From positions 186,001 through 250,000 of the forward strand of contig NZ_BMRE01000001.1 of assembly GCF_014648475.1 (NCBI RefSeq): DNA of 64,000 nt, in the 5' to 3' direction. The translations under genes were made by a program, and so were the position numbers. Numbering within the stretch: the stretch's first letter is position 1; each line of letters begins with the position of its first letter. Source of the stretch: Lentzea flava (GTDB taxonomy: Bacteria; Actinomycetota; Actinomycetes; Mycobacteriales; Pseudonocardiaceae). The notes below the pieces were generated by a model, which worked only from the letters and a program-made list of their open reading frames with translations, did not search any database and was not told the DNA's origin. Positions 1 through 8,345 of the stretch are shown here, piece by piece.

Positions 1-507
1 ATCGGCCTGCGCCGCAGCGAGATCATCGGCCACAGCATGGGCGGCGCCGTCGCCATCGTGCTCGCCGCCCGCCACCCCGAGATGGTGCGCTCGCTCGTCC
101 TCGTCGACCCCCACGTCGACCCCGCCACACCCGCGCTCGGCGCACCCGGCAGCCGGGGCATCGCCGCCTACGGCGAAGCCGACTTCCTCTCCCACGGCTT
201 CGACCGCGTGCTGCGCGACGTCGGCCCGCACTGGGCGGCCACCATGCGCATGGCCGGCCGGGAAGCCCTCTACCGCAGCGCCGTCGACCTCGTCCGCGGC
301 ACGTCCCCGACGATGCGGAAACTGCTGATGGAACTGGAGATCCCGCGCGTCTTCCTGCACCCGGAGGACGCCCCGCCCCGCGGCGCCCGCGAACTGGCCG
401 CGGCCGGTGTCCAGATCATCTCGGTGCCGAACACCGGCCACAACATCATGATCGACAACGTCGAGGGCTTCGCCCGCGCGGTCGCCCAGCAGCGCCTGTC
501 GGTCTAG
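1..507 (+). CDS. alpha/beta hydrolase, 5' end outside window
   Basis: The frame is open from base 1, so the start lies to the left of the window; 168 residues are visible. A GHSMGG nucleophile elbow (Ser at visible residue 12) and a TGHN motif about 22 residues from the C-terminus supply the nucleophile and histidine of an alpha/beta-hydrolase triad. The full family length is usually 230-280 residues, so roughly the first third is missing. The substrate cannot be deduced. The gene converges on the secreted-protein gene that ends 8 bases further on. Confidence 0.85.
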   Translation: MGLRRSEIIGHSMGGAVAIVLAARHPEMVRSLVLVDPHVDPATPALGAPGSRGIAAYGEADFLSHGFDRVLRDVGPHWAATMRMAGREALYRSAVDLVRGTSPTMRKLLMELEIPRVFLHPEDAPPRGARELAAAGVQIISVPNTGHNIMIDNVEGFARAVAQQRLSV

Positions 508-514
508 CCCGCGA

Positions 515-928
515 TCAGCAGTCGCGGTTGGTGTACGCGCTCCACCCGTCCTCACCCAGCGACACGACGCCGAGCGCACGCGTGCACCGGCCCGTCGTGT
601 TCGTCGGCGAGGACCACACCTCGCGCTGGTCGAGCCGCCCGAACACCTTGCCGTGGTCCTTGCCGTCGCTGGTCGTCTCGACAGCGGTCGTGACGTGGAA
701 GAGGTCGTGCTTCGCGGCCCAGTCCGCCCACACGAACACGTAACTCCAGTTCTTGCCACACCCCGCGAACTGCTTCACCGACGCGGCGGTCTGCCCGCCC
801 ATCTTCACGTACGCGGTCGGTCCGAGCTGGTAGGCCGACGCGCAGCCCGGCGGGGTCTCGGCGTGCGCGACGCCGGGTGCGAACAGTCCCGCCACCGCGG
901 CGGCGACGATCAGCAGTGCCTTCTTCAT
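515..928 (-). CDS. small secreted protein, four cysteines
   Basis: 137 residues. The start is taken at the ATG followed by KKALL because it begins a clear Sec signal peptide (two lysines, a hydrophobic core, cleavage after AHA near residue 23). A start ten codons upstream would put a polar stretch before it. The mature protein has four cysteines (two early, two in the C-terminal third) that could form two disulfides, and several tryptophans. No family was recognised. It resembles the small exported proteins of unknown function common in actinomycetes. Confidence 0.75.
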   Translation of the reverse strand: MKKALLIVAAAVAGLFAPGVAHAETPPGCASAYQLGPTAYVKMGGQTAASVKQFAGCGKNWSYVFVWADWAAKHDLFHVTTAVETTSDGKDHGKVFGRLDQREVWSSPTNTTGRCTRALGVVSLGEDGWSAYTNRDC

Positions 929-971
929 GATCAGCACTCTGGCAGCGGCCGCTGACACCGCCCTGACACCG

Positions 972-1742
972 TCAGCGGCCCCAGTGTGACGGCCGGGTCA
1001 ACGCCGCGGGAAGCTTCGTCCGAGCGTTCCCCCGCGCCGCGTTGACCTGCGGCTGCGTCAGGAACAGGCACGTGCTCAGGTCCGCGCTCGACAGCTCGGC
1101 GCCCCGCAGGTCGGCGCCGATCATGTCCGCCCGCGACAGGTCCGCGTTCGTGAGATCCGCACCGATCAGGTAGGCGCCGCGGAAGTCGGCGTTGCTCAGG
1201 TTCTTGTTCCGCATCCGCGCGCCGATCAGGTCCGCGCCCCGGTACGACTTCGCACTCGCCCGCAGCCGCTCGCTCGTGCGCAACAGCAACACGTTGACCT
1301 TCGCGCGCACCTCCGCCACGTCCAGCGCGAGGATGTCGTCCGGCCCGGCGACCGCGTGCCGCTCGACCTCGGCGAAGGCGTCGTCGAGATCCGCGTGCGG
1401 GTCGAGGCGGCGGGCCTCGGCGAGGTACCAGAGCAGCTCGTGCAGCTGCCGCACGACGGGGAACACCGCGAACATCTTCTGCCGCTCGCCGGTGCGCCAG
1501 TCGTTGCCGCGGAACACCGTCTGCGACACCCGCTGACCCGCACCGAAGCAGTCGTAGACCGTGCAGCCGGGATAGCCCTTCTGCCGCAGCTGGTCGTGGA
1601 TGCCGCAGCGGTGGTCGGCCAGCAGGTTGCGGCACGGTGTCCCGGCGTCCTTGGTGGCCGCGAAGTCCGCCGACTTCGCGAACGGCAGCGCGACGCAGCA
1701 CAACCCGAAGCAGTTGGCGCAGTCGCCCTTCAGCTCGTCCAT
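972..1742 (-). CDS. pentapeptide-repeat protein with cysteine-rich N-terminus
   Basis: 256 residues. The N-terminal third carries a CANCFGLCC motif and further cysteines (CR, CG, C near the YDC motif) of the type found in YkgJ-like metal-binding domains. Residues about 165-230 are pentapeptide repeats of the A(D/N)LxxA form (for example GADLIGA, NADLSRA, GADLRGA), which normally fold into a right-handed beta-helix. The function is unknown; the combination is widespread in actinomycetes. The ATG is chosen over a GTG one codon upstream because a TAGGCT -10 box lies 7 bases before it, suggesting a leaderless mRNA. Confidence 0.85.
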   Translation of the reverse strand: MDELKGDCANCFGLCCVALPFAKSADFAATKDAGTPCRNLLADHRCGIHDQLRQKGYPGCTVYDCFGAGQRVSQTVFRGNDWRTGERQKMFAVFPVVRQLHELLWYLAEARRLDPHADLDDAFAEVERHAVAGPDDILALDVAEVRAKVNVLLLRTSERLRASAKSYRGADLIGARMRNKNLSNADFRGAYLIGADLTNADLSRADMIGADLRGAELSSADLSTCLFLTQPQVNAARGNARTKLPAALTRPSHWGR

Positions 1743-1749
1743 CACGATC

Positions 1750-1755
1750 AGCCTA
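1750..1755 (-). promoter_or_regulatory. -10 box TAGGCT for the pentapeptide gene
   Basis: TAGGCT on the minus strand ends 7 bases before the ATG at 1742, which fits a transcript starting at or next to the start codon. It overlaps the stop codon of the upstream gene. Confidence 0.5.
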
Positions 1756-2628
1756 CGACGTCGCTTCCGGCGCGGCTTTCACAGTCCAGGTGAACGTGGT
1801 CGTCGCGGTCAGCTTGGTCTTCGCGCTCTGGACCTTCACCGTGATCGGATATTCGTCGGGAGTGTCTCCGACGGTGCCGGTGATCACGCCTTTCGTCTCG
1901 TCGGCGATCTTGACGTCACCCACCGCGGCCAAGCCCTCGGCCGTGAACTTCAGGTCGTCCGCGCCTTCGGCGGTGATGGTGATCGGTTTGATCTCCTCGC
2001 CCGTGACGCTGTCGAGGGCAGCGATCTGCTGCACTGTCAACGAAGGCGCCTCGTCCTCCTCGTCCTCCTCGTCCGCGGCGGCACCCGCCGAGGCGTCGAC
2101 CTTGAGCACTTCGAGGGTCTTGTTCGCGACCGCCGCGTAGGAACCTGCCAGGGCGGCGAATCGCGCGCTCGCCTTGTCCGCCGCCGAGGTGAGCCGGCGG
2201 GGTGTGAGGTCCGGGTCGGCGGCCTGGACCAGGAACGTCATGGTGATCATGTCGGCCCAGCGGCGGAAGATGATGTCGCGTTCCATCGTCTGCAACGGGT
2301 TGACCAGCCCGGCGAGCAGGAGGCCCGACACCGTGACGGCAGCGGATCCGATGATCTTCCCGAGATCCGGCGACGTGAAGATCGCCCACAGCAGCCCGAA
2401 CGTTCCTCCTGCTGTCGTGAGGCCGAGGAAGAGCATGAAGAAGATGCGGTACCGGGCGGCTTTGCCGTCCCACTTGGGGATGAGCCCTGCCGCGTGCGTG
2501 AGCGACCGGTTGAACCGGTCCACCCGGTCCTTCTTCTCCTGCAGGTCCGGGGTGAGGGGCTCCTTCTTGTCCAGCTTGTCCTTGACATCGTCCGGGTAGG
2601 CGATCTGGGTGGTGAGTGATGCGGTCAT
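1753..2628 (-). CDS. two-helix membrane protein with Ig-like C-terminus
   Basis: 291 residues. The start is fixed by an AAGGAGG ribosome site 6-7 bases before the ATG that begins MTASL; an earlier start codon would overlap that site. A charged N-terminal segment is followed by two hydrophobic helices (about residues 61-85 and 93-112), a soluble helical stretch, an acidic linker (DEEDEEDE) and a C-terminal region reading GVITGT...YPITV...TFTWTV. That last pattern is typical of He_PIG-type immunoglobulin-like folds. The function is unknown. It may be a surface-exposed or envelope-associated protein. Confidence 0.75.
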   Translation of the reverse strand: MTASLTTQIAYPDDVKDKLDKKEPLTPDLQEKKDRVDRFNRSLTHAAGLIPKWDGKAARYRIFFMLFLGLTTAGGTFGLLWAIFTSPDLGKIIGSAAVTVSGLLLAGLVNPLQTMERDIIFRRWADMITMTFLVQAADPDLTPRRLTSAADKASARFAALAGSYAAVANKTLEVLKVDASAGAAADEEDEEDEAPSLTVQQIAALDSVTGEEIKPITITAEGADDLKFTAEGLAAVGDVKIADETKGVITGTVGDTPDEYPITVKVQSAKTKLTATTTFTWTVKAAPEATS

Positions 2629-2714
2629 CGCCGACCTCCTTGCCACGCCGTGTCACCACTGCGTCGCCGCGGGCACCGGAATCGTTACTCGGCGTGTCCC
2701 CACCACCTCAGCAT

Positions 2715-2731
2715 CTTTCGTCACGGTGACG
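2715..2731. repeat. 17-bp repeat, copy 1, with palindromic core
   Basis: CTTTCGTCACGGTGACG. It is identical to 4534-4550 and contains a CGTCAC-G-GTGACG palindrome (6-bp arms, one central base). The two copies flank the small membrane gene and the zinc-finger response regulator. It is either a regulator-binding site or an element boundary. Confidence 0.8.
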
Positions 2732-2909
2732 ACATGCCGGCTGTCTTGATGTTTGTGCTCCGGCCTTGCGGGCTGGTGAGCGTTCCCGAGACGGTGGGCT
2801 TACCACTCTCCGGTGAGACGGATGTGAGGACGGTTTCCGGCGGTGCCTGATCCCGCGTGCTCGTCGCGACAGCTCGCGATGGTCGCGTGCTGCCGGGAGG
2901 AGGTCTCGC

Positions 2910-3170
2910 ATGACCGTGTCCTTGCGCAGGCTGGCGCGAGCCGGCCGGGCCCGCCCAGCGCGTCGCCCCCGCCGCACGGCGGGGCATCGGAGAGCGCGGT
3001 GGCGCCGGACCTGCGTACCCGTGCTGTGCACGGTGGCGTGTGTCGTCTTCCAGCTTCTGGAGGGCGTAGCGGCGCTGCTCAGCGGGGAGGACGCCCTCAC
3101 CGCGGTGGTGAGGGCGCTCCTCGTGGCAGGTGCCACGATCGCAGGAGCTGGCAGGCACAAGCGATCGTGA
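2910..3170 (+). CDS. small arginine-rich protein with one or two membrane segments
   Basis: 86 residues. A strong GGGAGGAGG ribosome site lies 6-7 bases before the ATG. The first 34 residues are dominated by arginine and alanine. They are followed by hydrophobic stretches (about residues 37-55 and 64-78) that could cross the membrane, and a basic RHKRS end. No homologous family was recognised. It lies between the first 17-bp repeat and the response regulator and reads in the same direction, so it may belong to that cassette. Confidence 0.6.
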   Translation: MTVSLRRLARAGRARPARRPRRTAGHRRARWRRTCVPVLCTVACVVFQLLEGVAALLSGEDALTAVVRALLVAGATIAGAGRHKRS

Positions 3171-3274
3171 TACCGGTGGTCCGGTCGTCCACAGGGGCGG
3201 CCGGACCTCTCCTCCAGGGAACACCACCGCCTCGCAGGAGCCAAGCCCCGGTCTCCCGCCGGGTACCGTGAGCC

Positions 3275-3296
3275 GTCACGAAACCCGTTTCGTGAC
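3275..3296. promoter_or_regulatory. perfect 10-bp inverted repeat before the response regulator
   Basis: GTCACGAAAC, two bases (CC), GTTTCGTGAC. It ends 21 bases before the GTG start of the response regulator. Its TTTCGT-GAC half resembles the TTTCGTCAC half of the 17-bp repeats at 2715 and 4534, so all three could be bound by the same protein, possibly the response regulator itself. Confidence 0.7.
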
Positions 3297-3317
3297 AAGG
3301 AAAGGGGGCGTGATCCG

Positions 3318-4466
3318 GTGGTGGCGACCCCGTCCGGGAGCACCTGCGTGGTGTGCGGCGTGGCACTGCCCTCCGCGACGGCGACCGGCAGGCCGCGCAG
3401 AACGTGTTCGGACAAGTGCCGGTCACGAGCCCGCCGCGACCGGGAACGGCAGACCGCGCGCAGCACCGCCAGGCAAGCCGGACGCTGCGAGACCGCACTG
3501 GCCGGACACGCCTGCGACCGCCCAGCCGCCTTCGTGCTGGTCGTGGACGGCACCGAGATGAAGGTGTGCCGCACCTGCCGCGAACCGACCCTGGCACTGC
3601 TGGTCGGGCAAGGCGTGGGCGCGACCGCGATCGAGGTCCGCGCCGTCACCGCCGAGCGGATGGCACCGGCACCGGACAGCAGCCCGTCGCGCACCGTGAA
3701 GGTCCTGCTCATCGAGGACGACGACCGCGTGAGCAGCGCCCTCGTGCCCGCGATGCAGCGCCGCGGGTTCGACATCCGGTGTGCCGCCACGGGCAAGGAC
3801 GGGCTGCGGGACGCGCGCCTGCACGACTTCGACGTCGTCCTGCTGGACCTCGGCCTGCCCGACATGGACGGGATCGAGGTCCTCCGACGTCTCAACCGCA
3901 CCTGCGACACGCCCGTCATCGTCGTCACCGCACGCAGCGAGGAGAGCGCACGGATCCTCGGCCTGAGCAGCGGCGCCGCCGACTACCTCGTAAAGCCCTA
4001 CGACTTCGGCGAACTGATCGTCAGGATCCGCAAGGCGGTCCGTGCCAAGACACCGCTGCCCGGTGTCTACGAGGACGCCGTCCTGCGAGTCGACCTGCTT
4101 CGGCGGGAGGTCCACGTCGGCGGGCACGCGGTCGCGCTGACCTCGCAGGAGTTCAAGGTGCTGACCCTCCTGATCCAGTCACCAGGCGTCCCCGTGGCCA
4201 CGGAGACGATCCACGCTCACCTCACCCGGTCCGACACGGCGGCGGCGCGGCAGAGCCGGCTCGTGACCGTGTACATCGGGATGCTGCGCAACAAGATCAG
4301 CGTCAGTCCCCTCGGCCGGGACCTCATCGTCAACGTCCGGGGAATCGGCTACTCCTACCAGCCGCCCCGCACACCCGCGACCACGTCCCGGATCGGCTAC
4401 AGCCACGCCGACCGGTTCCTCGCCACTCCGAACCCGCAGACCGGACCACACGACCACAGCGCCTGA
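3318..4466 (+). CDS. OmpR-type response regulator with N-terminal zinc finger
   Basis: 382 residues in three parts. Residues 1-90 hold cysteines at 10, 13, 30 and 34 in a CxxCG...TGRP...CSxxC arrangement and a second set at 57, 66, 84 and 87, which suggests one or two zinc sites. Residues 127-240 are a receiver domain with the acidic cluster D134-D136, phospho-acceptor D177 (in LLDLGLPDMDG), T204 and K226. Residues 255-350 are an OmpR/PhoB winged helix (TSQEFKVL... RGIGYSY). Normal family length is about 230, so the N-terminal module is an extra 120 residues. No histidine kinase is nearby. GTG start with an AAGGAAAGGGGG ribosome site. It is probably a DNA-binding regulator acting on the nearby palindromes (inference). 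Confidence 0.85.
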   Translation: MVATPSGSTCVVCGVALPSATATGRPRRTCSDKCRSRARRDRERQTARSTARQAGRCETALAGHACDRPAAFVLVVDGTEMKVCRTCREPTLALLVGQGVGATAIEVRAVTAERMAPAPDSSPSRTVKVLLIEDDDRVSSALVPAMQRRGFDIRCAATGKDGLRDARLHDFDVVLLDLGLPDMDGIEVLRRLNRTCDTPVIVVTARSEESARILGLSSGAADYLVKPYDFGELIVRIRKAVRAKTPLPGVYEDAVLRVDLLRREVHVGGHAVALTSQEFKVLTLLIQSPGVPVATETIHAHLTRSDTAAARQSRLVTVYIGMLRNKISVSPLGRDLIVNVRGIGYSYQPPRTPATTSRIGYSHADRFLATPNPQTGPHDHSA

Positions 4467-4533
4467 GCGCCGTGTTCCTGGCGCTGCTCGCGCCCTGAGA
4501 GCCGACCCGCCGGGGTCCCGTCACCCGGACCTC

Positions 4534-4550
4534 CTTTCGTCACGGTGACG
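4534..4550. repeat. 17-bp repeat, copy 2, with palindromic core
   Basis: Same 17 bases and orientation as 2715-2731. It lies 68 bases after the response regulator stop and 175 bases before the next gene. The shared sequence stops sharply at both ends of the 17 bases. Confidence 0.8.
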
Positions 4551-4665
4551 GCCTCCCAGTTTTCATCCGCGTGTTCAGAGCGCCTTCACCGCGACAGATT
4601 CGCGTATGCATACCTTGCCGACATAATGACACTTATCTCGGTAACCTCGTCTCACCGGTTCCTAC

Positions 4666-4718
4666 TTCCAGAAACACTTACTGGTTTCTGGTTCCAGAAA
4701 TAGTAACTGTGCTAGGCT
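4666..4718 (+). promoter_or_regulatory. operator cluster and leaderless promoter of the coiled-coil gene
   Basis: TTCCAGAAAC at 4666-4675 and GTTTCTGG at 4684-4691 form an 8-bp inverted repeat (CCAGAAAC/GTTTCTGG). A second TTCCAGAAA follows at 4692-4700. The -10 box TAGGCT (4713-4718) lies 6 bases before the GTG at 4725, so the transcript probably starts at that codon and the repeats cover the -35 region. This arrangement fits autorepression. The surrounding 4560-4710 stretch is clearly more AT-rich than its neighbours. Confidence 0.65.
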
Positions 4719-4724
4719 GCACGG

Positions 4725-5750
4725 GTGACGGAAGTTCTCGAAACCGCAGGTCAGACGGCACGGACGCGGCCATGCCGCTTCTGCGGCGCGCCGGTGTCGG
4801 CCAGGAAGCCCACGGGCCGCCCGCCGCTCTACTGCTGGGCCGACGGCAAGGACTGCCAGGCACAGGCGAAGCTGCAACGCGCCGCCGCGAGGGCGACCGA
4901 CATCGCCGGCGGTGAAGTGGTGTCGATCCGGCAGTCGGCCGCGGACCTGGCCGAGCAGCTCGACGAGGCCTGGGAACCGATCAACGGCCTGCTGGAGACG
5001 ATGACCGCGGCCCGCGCCGACCTCGACGCCCTGCGAGAACACCTGATCGCCCGCGCGGAGACCGCCGAGGCGGACGCCCGTGAGGCCCTCGAGCAGCGCG
5101 ACCAGGCACTGGAAGCCGCGCACGCCGCCGAGCTCGCCAGGGACGAGGCGCTGCGGCAGGCCGCTGACGCACGCGCCGCCGAGACCGCCGCGCTCAAGAC
5201 GCGCGACGCCGCCGAACAGGCCCGCGTGGAGGCCTACAGCGCCCGCGACCGCATGCAGGCCCAGCGTGACGCCGCCGAACAACGTGCCGCCGAGGCCGCG
5301 GCGCGCGAGGCCGCCACCGCGCAGGCCGCCGACACCCGTGTGGCGCTGGCGCACGAGCAGGCCGCCCACGCCAGGGAGAACACGGCCCGCCTCGCTGCCG
5401 AGCTGGCGGCGGTGCAGCAGCAGCTCGACGAGGAACGCCGGAGGTTCGAGGCGGAACGAGAGGCGTTCAGCGGCCGGCTCGAGCAGGCACGCACCGCTCA
5501 CCGCGACGAGCTCGACCGTCTGCAGCGCGGCCGGGCCGACGAGATGACCGCGCTGAAGGCCGCCTACGACAGCTCGCTGGCCACCGTCACCGCCGCGTTC
5601 GACCAGCGCACGCGACTTCAGCAGGACGCCTACGAGGCGTTGCGCGTCCAGGCCGGGCGGGACGCCGAAGAGGTGCGGCGGTTGCGCGACCTGGTCGAAC
5701 AACTGCGGCAGCCGGAGGTCGCACCCGAACAGGAAGAGCGCCTTCAGTGA
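4725..5750 (+). CDS. zinc-finger coiled-coil protein, KfrA-like
   Basis: 341 residues. The N-terminus has CRFCG (C17, C20), TGRPPLYC (C37) and KDC (C44), the same CxxCG...TGRP...C...C plan as the neighbouring response regulator. Residues about 60-325 are an almost unbroken alanine/glutamate/arginine-rich coiled coil, the architecture of plasmid-type KfrA proteins (small DNA-binding head and long coiled tail). Its stop codon overlaps the recombinase start (GTGA), so the two are translationally coupled. Likely roles are DNA binding with self-assembly on a mobile or formerly mobile element (inference). It has no detectable ribosome site, in keeping with a leaderless mRNA. Confidence 0.75.
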   Translation: MTEVLETAGQTARTRPCRFCGAPVSARKPTGRPPLYCWADGKDCQAQAKLQRAAARATDIAGGEVVSIRQSAADLAEQLDEAWEPINGLLETMTAARADLDALREHLIARAETAEADAREALEQRDQALEAAHAAELARDEALRQAADARAAETAALKTRDAAEQARVEAYSARDRMQAQRDAAEQRAAEAAAREAATAQAADTRVALAHEQAAHARENTARLAAELAAVQQQLDEERRRFEAEREAFSGRLEQARTAHRDELDRLQRGRADEMTALKAAYDSSLATVTAAFDQRTRLQQDAYEALRVQAGRDAEEVRRLRDLVEQLRQPEVAPEQEERLQ

Positions 5751-7138
5751 AACCGGACCATGGCGAGCTGACGGTGCCGGCGTCCGGTGCGGTGGAGTTG
5801 CCCTCGGCGTTGTTCAGCGAGCTCGCCGAGCTGGAACGGCTGCTGCGGGACTGGCTGCTGGGCTACACCTCGCGGGCGACTCGTCTGTCGTACGCCGACG
5901 CGCTGGGCATCAGCCGCGCCTGGGTCACCTCGCTCACCGCGGAACCCTCGCCACAGCCGTCCAAGACCAGTCCTCCGGTGCGCACCGGCAAGTTCCGGCA
6001 CCTGGCGTGGTTCCGCTGGTGCGACCAGGCGCGCCTGCACCCGCTCGCGGTGACCTCGACGGACGTCAAGCAGTGGCAACAGGATCTCGCCAACGCCGGG
6101 GTGCCCAAGTCCACCCGCGCGCATCGGCTGGCCGTGGTGGGCAAGCTCTACGGCTACCTGTGGGAGCACGGGGCCGTGCCGGGTGATCCGACCAGCTTCG
6201 ACCGGTCGGGCCTCGGGCTGAGCCGCAGTCACGACACGTCGGCCACGGTGGTGCTGACCGCGGGGCAGGTCGAGTTGTTGCTGTACACCGCGGCACGGGT
6301 GCGGCGCGGGGTGAGCGAGCTGATGGCGTTGCGGTCGGTGGCGCTGACCGGCCTGTTCACCCTCGGGTTGCGGGTGGGTGAGGTGACCGGACTGAACCGG
6401 GGTGACCTGCACCAGAACCGGGGGCGCAAGGCGCTGCGGGTGCTGGGCAAGGGCGGCAAGTTCCGCGTCGTGTACTTGTCCGAGCTCGCCGACAACGCGC
6501 TGACCGCCTACCTCCGGGAACGGGATCGCTGGTCGCGGGCCTCGGTGCTGTCGCTGCCGCACCAGGTGGCCCCGCACAGCACGCCGCTGATCGCGACGCG
6601 GGACGGCGGCCGGATGAACCCACGGGACATCTGGGCGCTGCTGCGGCGCATCGCCGCGGCGGGAGGGCCGGAGCTGGCCGAGGTCGCGGGAGCGCTGGGG
6701 CCGCACGTCGTGCGGCACTTCTACGTCACCAGCGCCGCGGAGGGTGGCGCCGACATGACCCACGTCCAGGCCGACGTCGGTCACGCCTCGGTCGAGACGA
6801 CCCAGCGCGTCTACAACCAGGCCGCCCGCGACCCGTCCCGCTCGGCCGTCGACATCGTCGAGGCCACGCTGGTGCGGGCGCGCAACGACCGCACCAGCGT
6901 CACCGCGCTCGGCGAGGCCGCGGACGCACTGGCCCGCGCCGCCGAGGCCGGTGACCCCGTGGAGCTGCTGCACCAGCTCCAGGAGGTCGACCGGTTGTGC
7001 ACCGGTTCCGCGGCACCGGACGCGGTCGTGGCGTGCCTGGGCGAGATCACCCGCGCCCAGACGCATCCGCGGGTCGTCTCGCACGCCCGCGCACTGCTGG
7101 AACGCCTGGTCAGTCGACCAGCAGGTCCTCGATGGTGA
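5747..7138 (+). CDS. tyrosine recombinase (site-specific integrase)
   Basis: 463 residues. The N-terminal half is a SAM-like core-binding domain (about 80-160). The catalytic domain has R209 (LGLRVGEV), K238 (GKGGKFR), H320 and R323 (HVVR), H346 (VGH) and nucleophile Y356, so the full active-site set is present. About 100 residues follow the tyrosine, longer than in XerC/D. It is coupled to the upstream coiled-coil gene by a GTGA overlap, and its last 29 bases overlap the convergent xdh remnant. I saw no excisionase and no obvious attachment site next to it. Confidence 0.9.
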   Translation: MKPDHGELTVPASGAVELPSALFSELAELERLLRDWLLGYTSRATRLSYADALGISRAWVTSLTAEPSPQPSKTSPPVRTGKFRHLAWFRWCDQARLHPLAVTSTDVKQWQQDLANAGVPKSTRAHRLAVVGKLYGYLWEHGAVPGDPTSFDRSGLGLSRSHDTSATVVLTAGQVELLLYTAARVRRGVSELMALRSVALTGLFTLGLRVGEVTGLNRGDLHQNRGRKALRVLGKGGKFRVVYLSELADNALTAYLRERDRWSRASVLSLPHQVAPHSTPLIATRDGGRMNPRDIWALLRRIAAAGGPELAEVAGALGPHVVRHFYVTSAAEGGADMTHVQADVGHASVETTQRVYNQAARDPSRSAVDIVEATLVRARNDRTSVTALGEAADALARAAEAGDPVELLHQLQEVDRLCTGSAAPDAVVACLGEITRAQTHPRVVSHARALLERLVSRPAGPRW

Positions 7139-8345
7139 TCGGGATGTGCCGGACCCGGATGCCGGTGGCGTTGTAGATCGCGTTGGCGACCGCGGCGGCC
7201 ATCCCCACGATGCCGATCTCGCCGACTCCCCTGGCGCCGACGGCGTTGTGCAGGGTGTCCGGGTACCTCAGGAACTCGACGTCGATCTCCGGGATGTCCG
7301 CGTTGACCGGGAGCAGGTAGCCCGCGAGGTCACCGTTGGCCGGGCGGCCGTTCGCCTCGAACTCCAGGTTCTCGTGCAGGGCCGCCGAGACACCCCAGAT
7401 CATGCCGCCGGAGATCTGCCCGCGTGCTGCCTTCTCGTTGATGATCCGGCCCGCGTCGAACACGCCGAGCATCCGCGACACCCGCGCCTCTCGGGTCCAC
7501 CGGTGCACCCTGACCTCGCAGAACTGGGCGCCGAACGAGCTGAACGAGTGCTTGGTGAGCTCCTCGCCGGGCGCCGAGGTGCCGGTCGCGGAGAGCGACT
7601 CGCGGTTCAACGCGCGCAAGAGCTCACCGAACGGCATGGAACGTCCATCACCGACCACGCATCCCTCGGCGTACGACACGTCGACGCCGTCGAACGGTGC
7701 GCCCGGTGCCGACGCGAGGGCGAGCAGGTCGTCGATCACCTGGGCGGCCGCGATCATGATGGCGGTGCCCGCGCTCGCGGTGGCCGTCGAACCCGCCGAC
7801 ATGCCTCCTGCCGGGTAGGCGGAGTCGCCCAGCCGGGGCGTGATGCGGTCGGGCGTGATGTCCAGGGACTCGCCGCCGATCATCGACAGCACGGTCAGCA
7901 GGCCGGTTCCCGGGTCGGAACCGCTGGTCGAGACCACGGCGGTGCCGTCGGCGCGCAGGACGATCTCGACGGTGGCCGGGAAGCGCAGCGCGGGGAACAA
8001 CGCGCTCGCGGTGCCCATCCCGACGAGCCAGTCGCCGTCGACGCGGCCGTGCGGCGTGCGTTGTGCCCAGCCAAACCGGGCCGCTCCGACGCGGAAGCAC
8101 TCGTCGAGGTGCTTGCTCGACCACTGCAGGTTCTTGCCGATCGGCGCGGTGGAGTTGTTGCGCAGCCGCAGCTCGATCGGGTCCATGTTCAACGCCACGG
8201 CCAGCTCGTCCATCGCGCTCTCCAGCGCGAACGAGCCAGGAGCCTCGCCGGGCGCCCGCATGAACGTGGTCGGCGGGATGTTCAGCGGCACGATCTTCTG
8301 GCTCAGCGCCAGGTTCTGCGTCGCGTAGTACTCCCGCGCCGTGCC
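7110..8345 (-). pseudogene. molybdopterin-binding subunit of a xanthine-dehydrogenase-type enzyme, N-terminal part deleted
   Basis: About 411 codons in one frame match the C-terminal portion of YagR/XdhA-type molybdenum subunits, including FMRAPGEAPG and the ALESAMDELA segment. Such subunits are normally about 700 residues or more, so roughly the first 300 are gone. The frame has no start of its own. It runs upstream into the FAD-subunit gene in a different reading frame. The junction is at about 8342-8348, where FAD-subunit sequence ending LPGNTPH stops and this sequence begins. The product cannot be made as a normal subunit. Confidence 0.85.

Noticed and set aside
2708..3928. Long minus-strand open frame across the small membrane gene and response regulator
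   Set aside because: Arginine- and serine-rich, no motif; the plus strand carries the receiver and winged-helix domains.
2715..4550. 17-bp repeats as integrase attachment sites
   Set aside because: They do not enclose the recombinase gene and both contain an operator-like palindrome; attachment sites at the ends of the cassette were not found. Kept only as a possibility.
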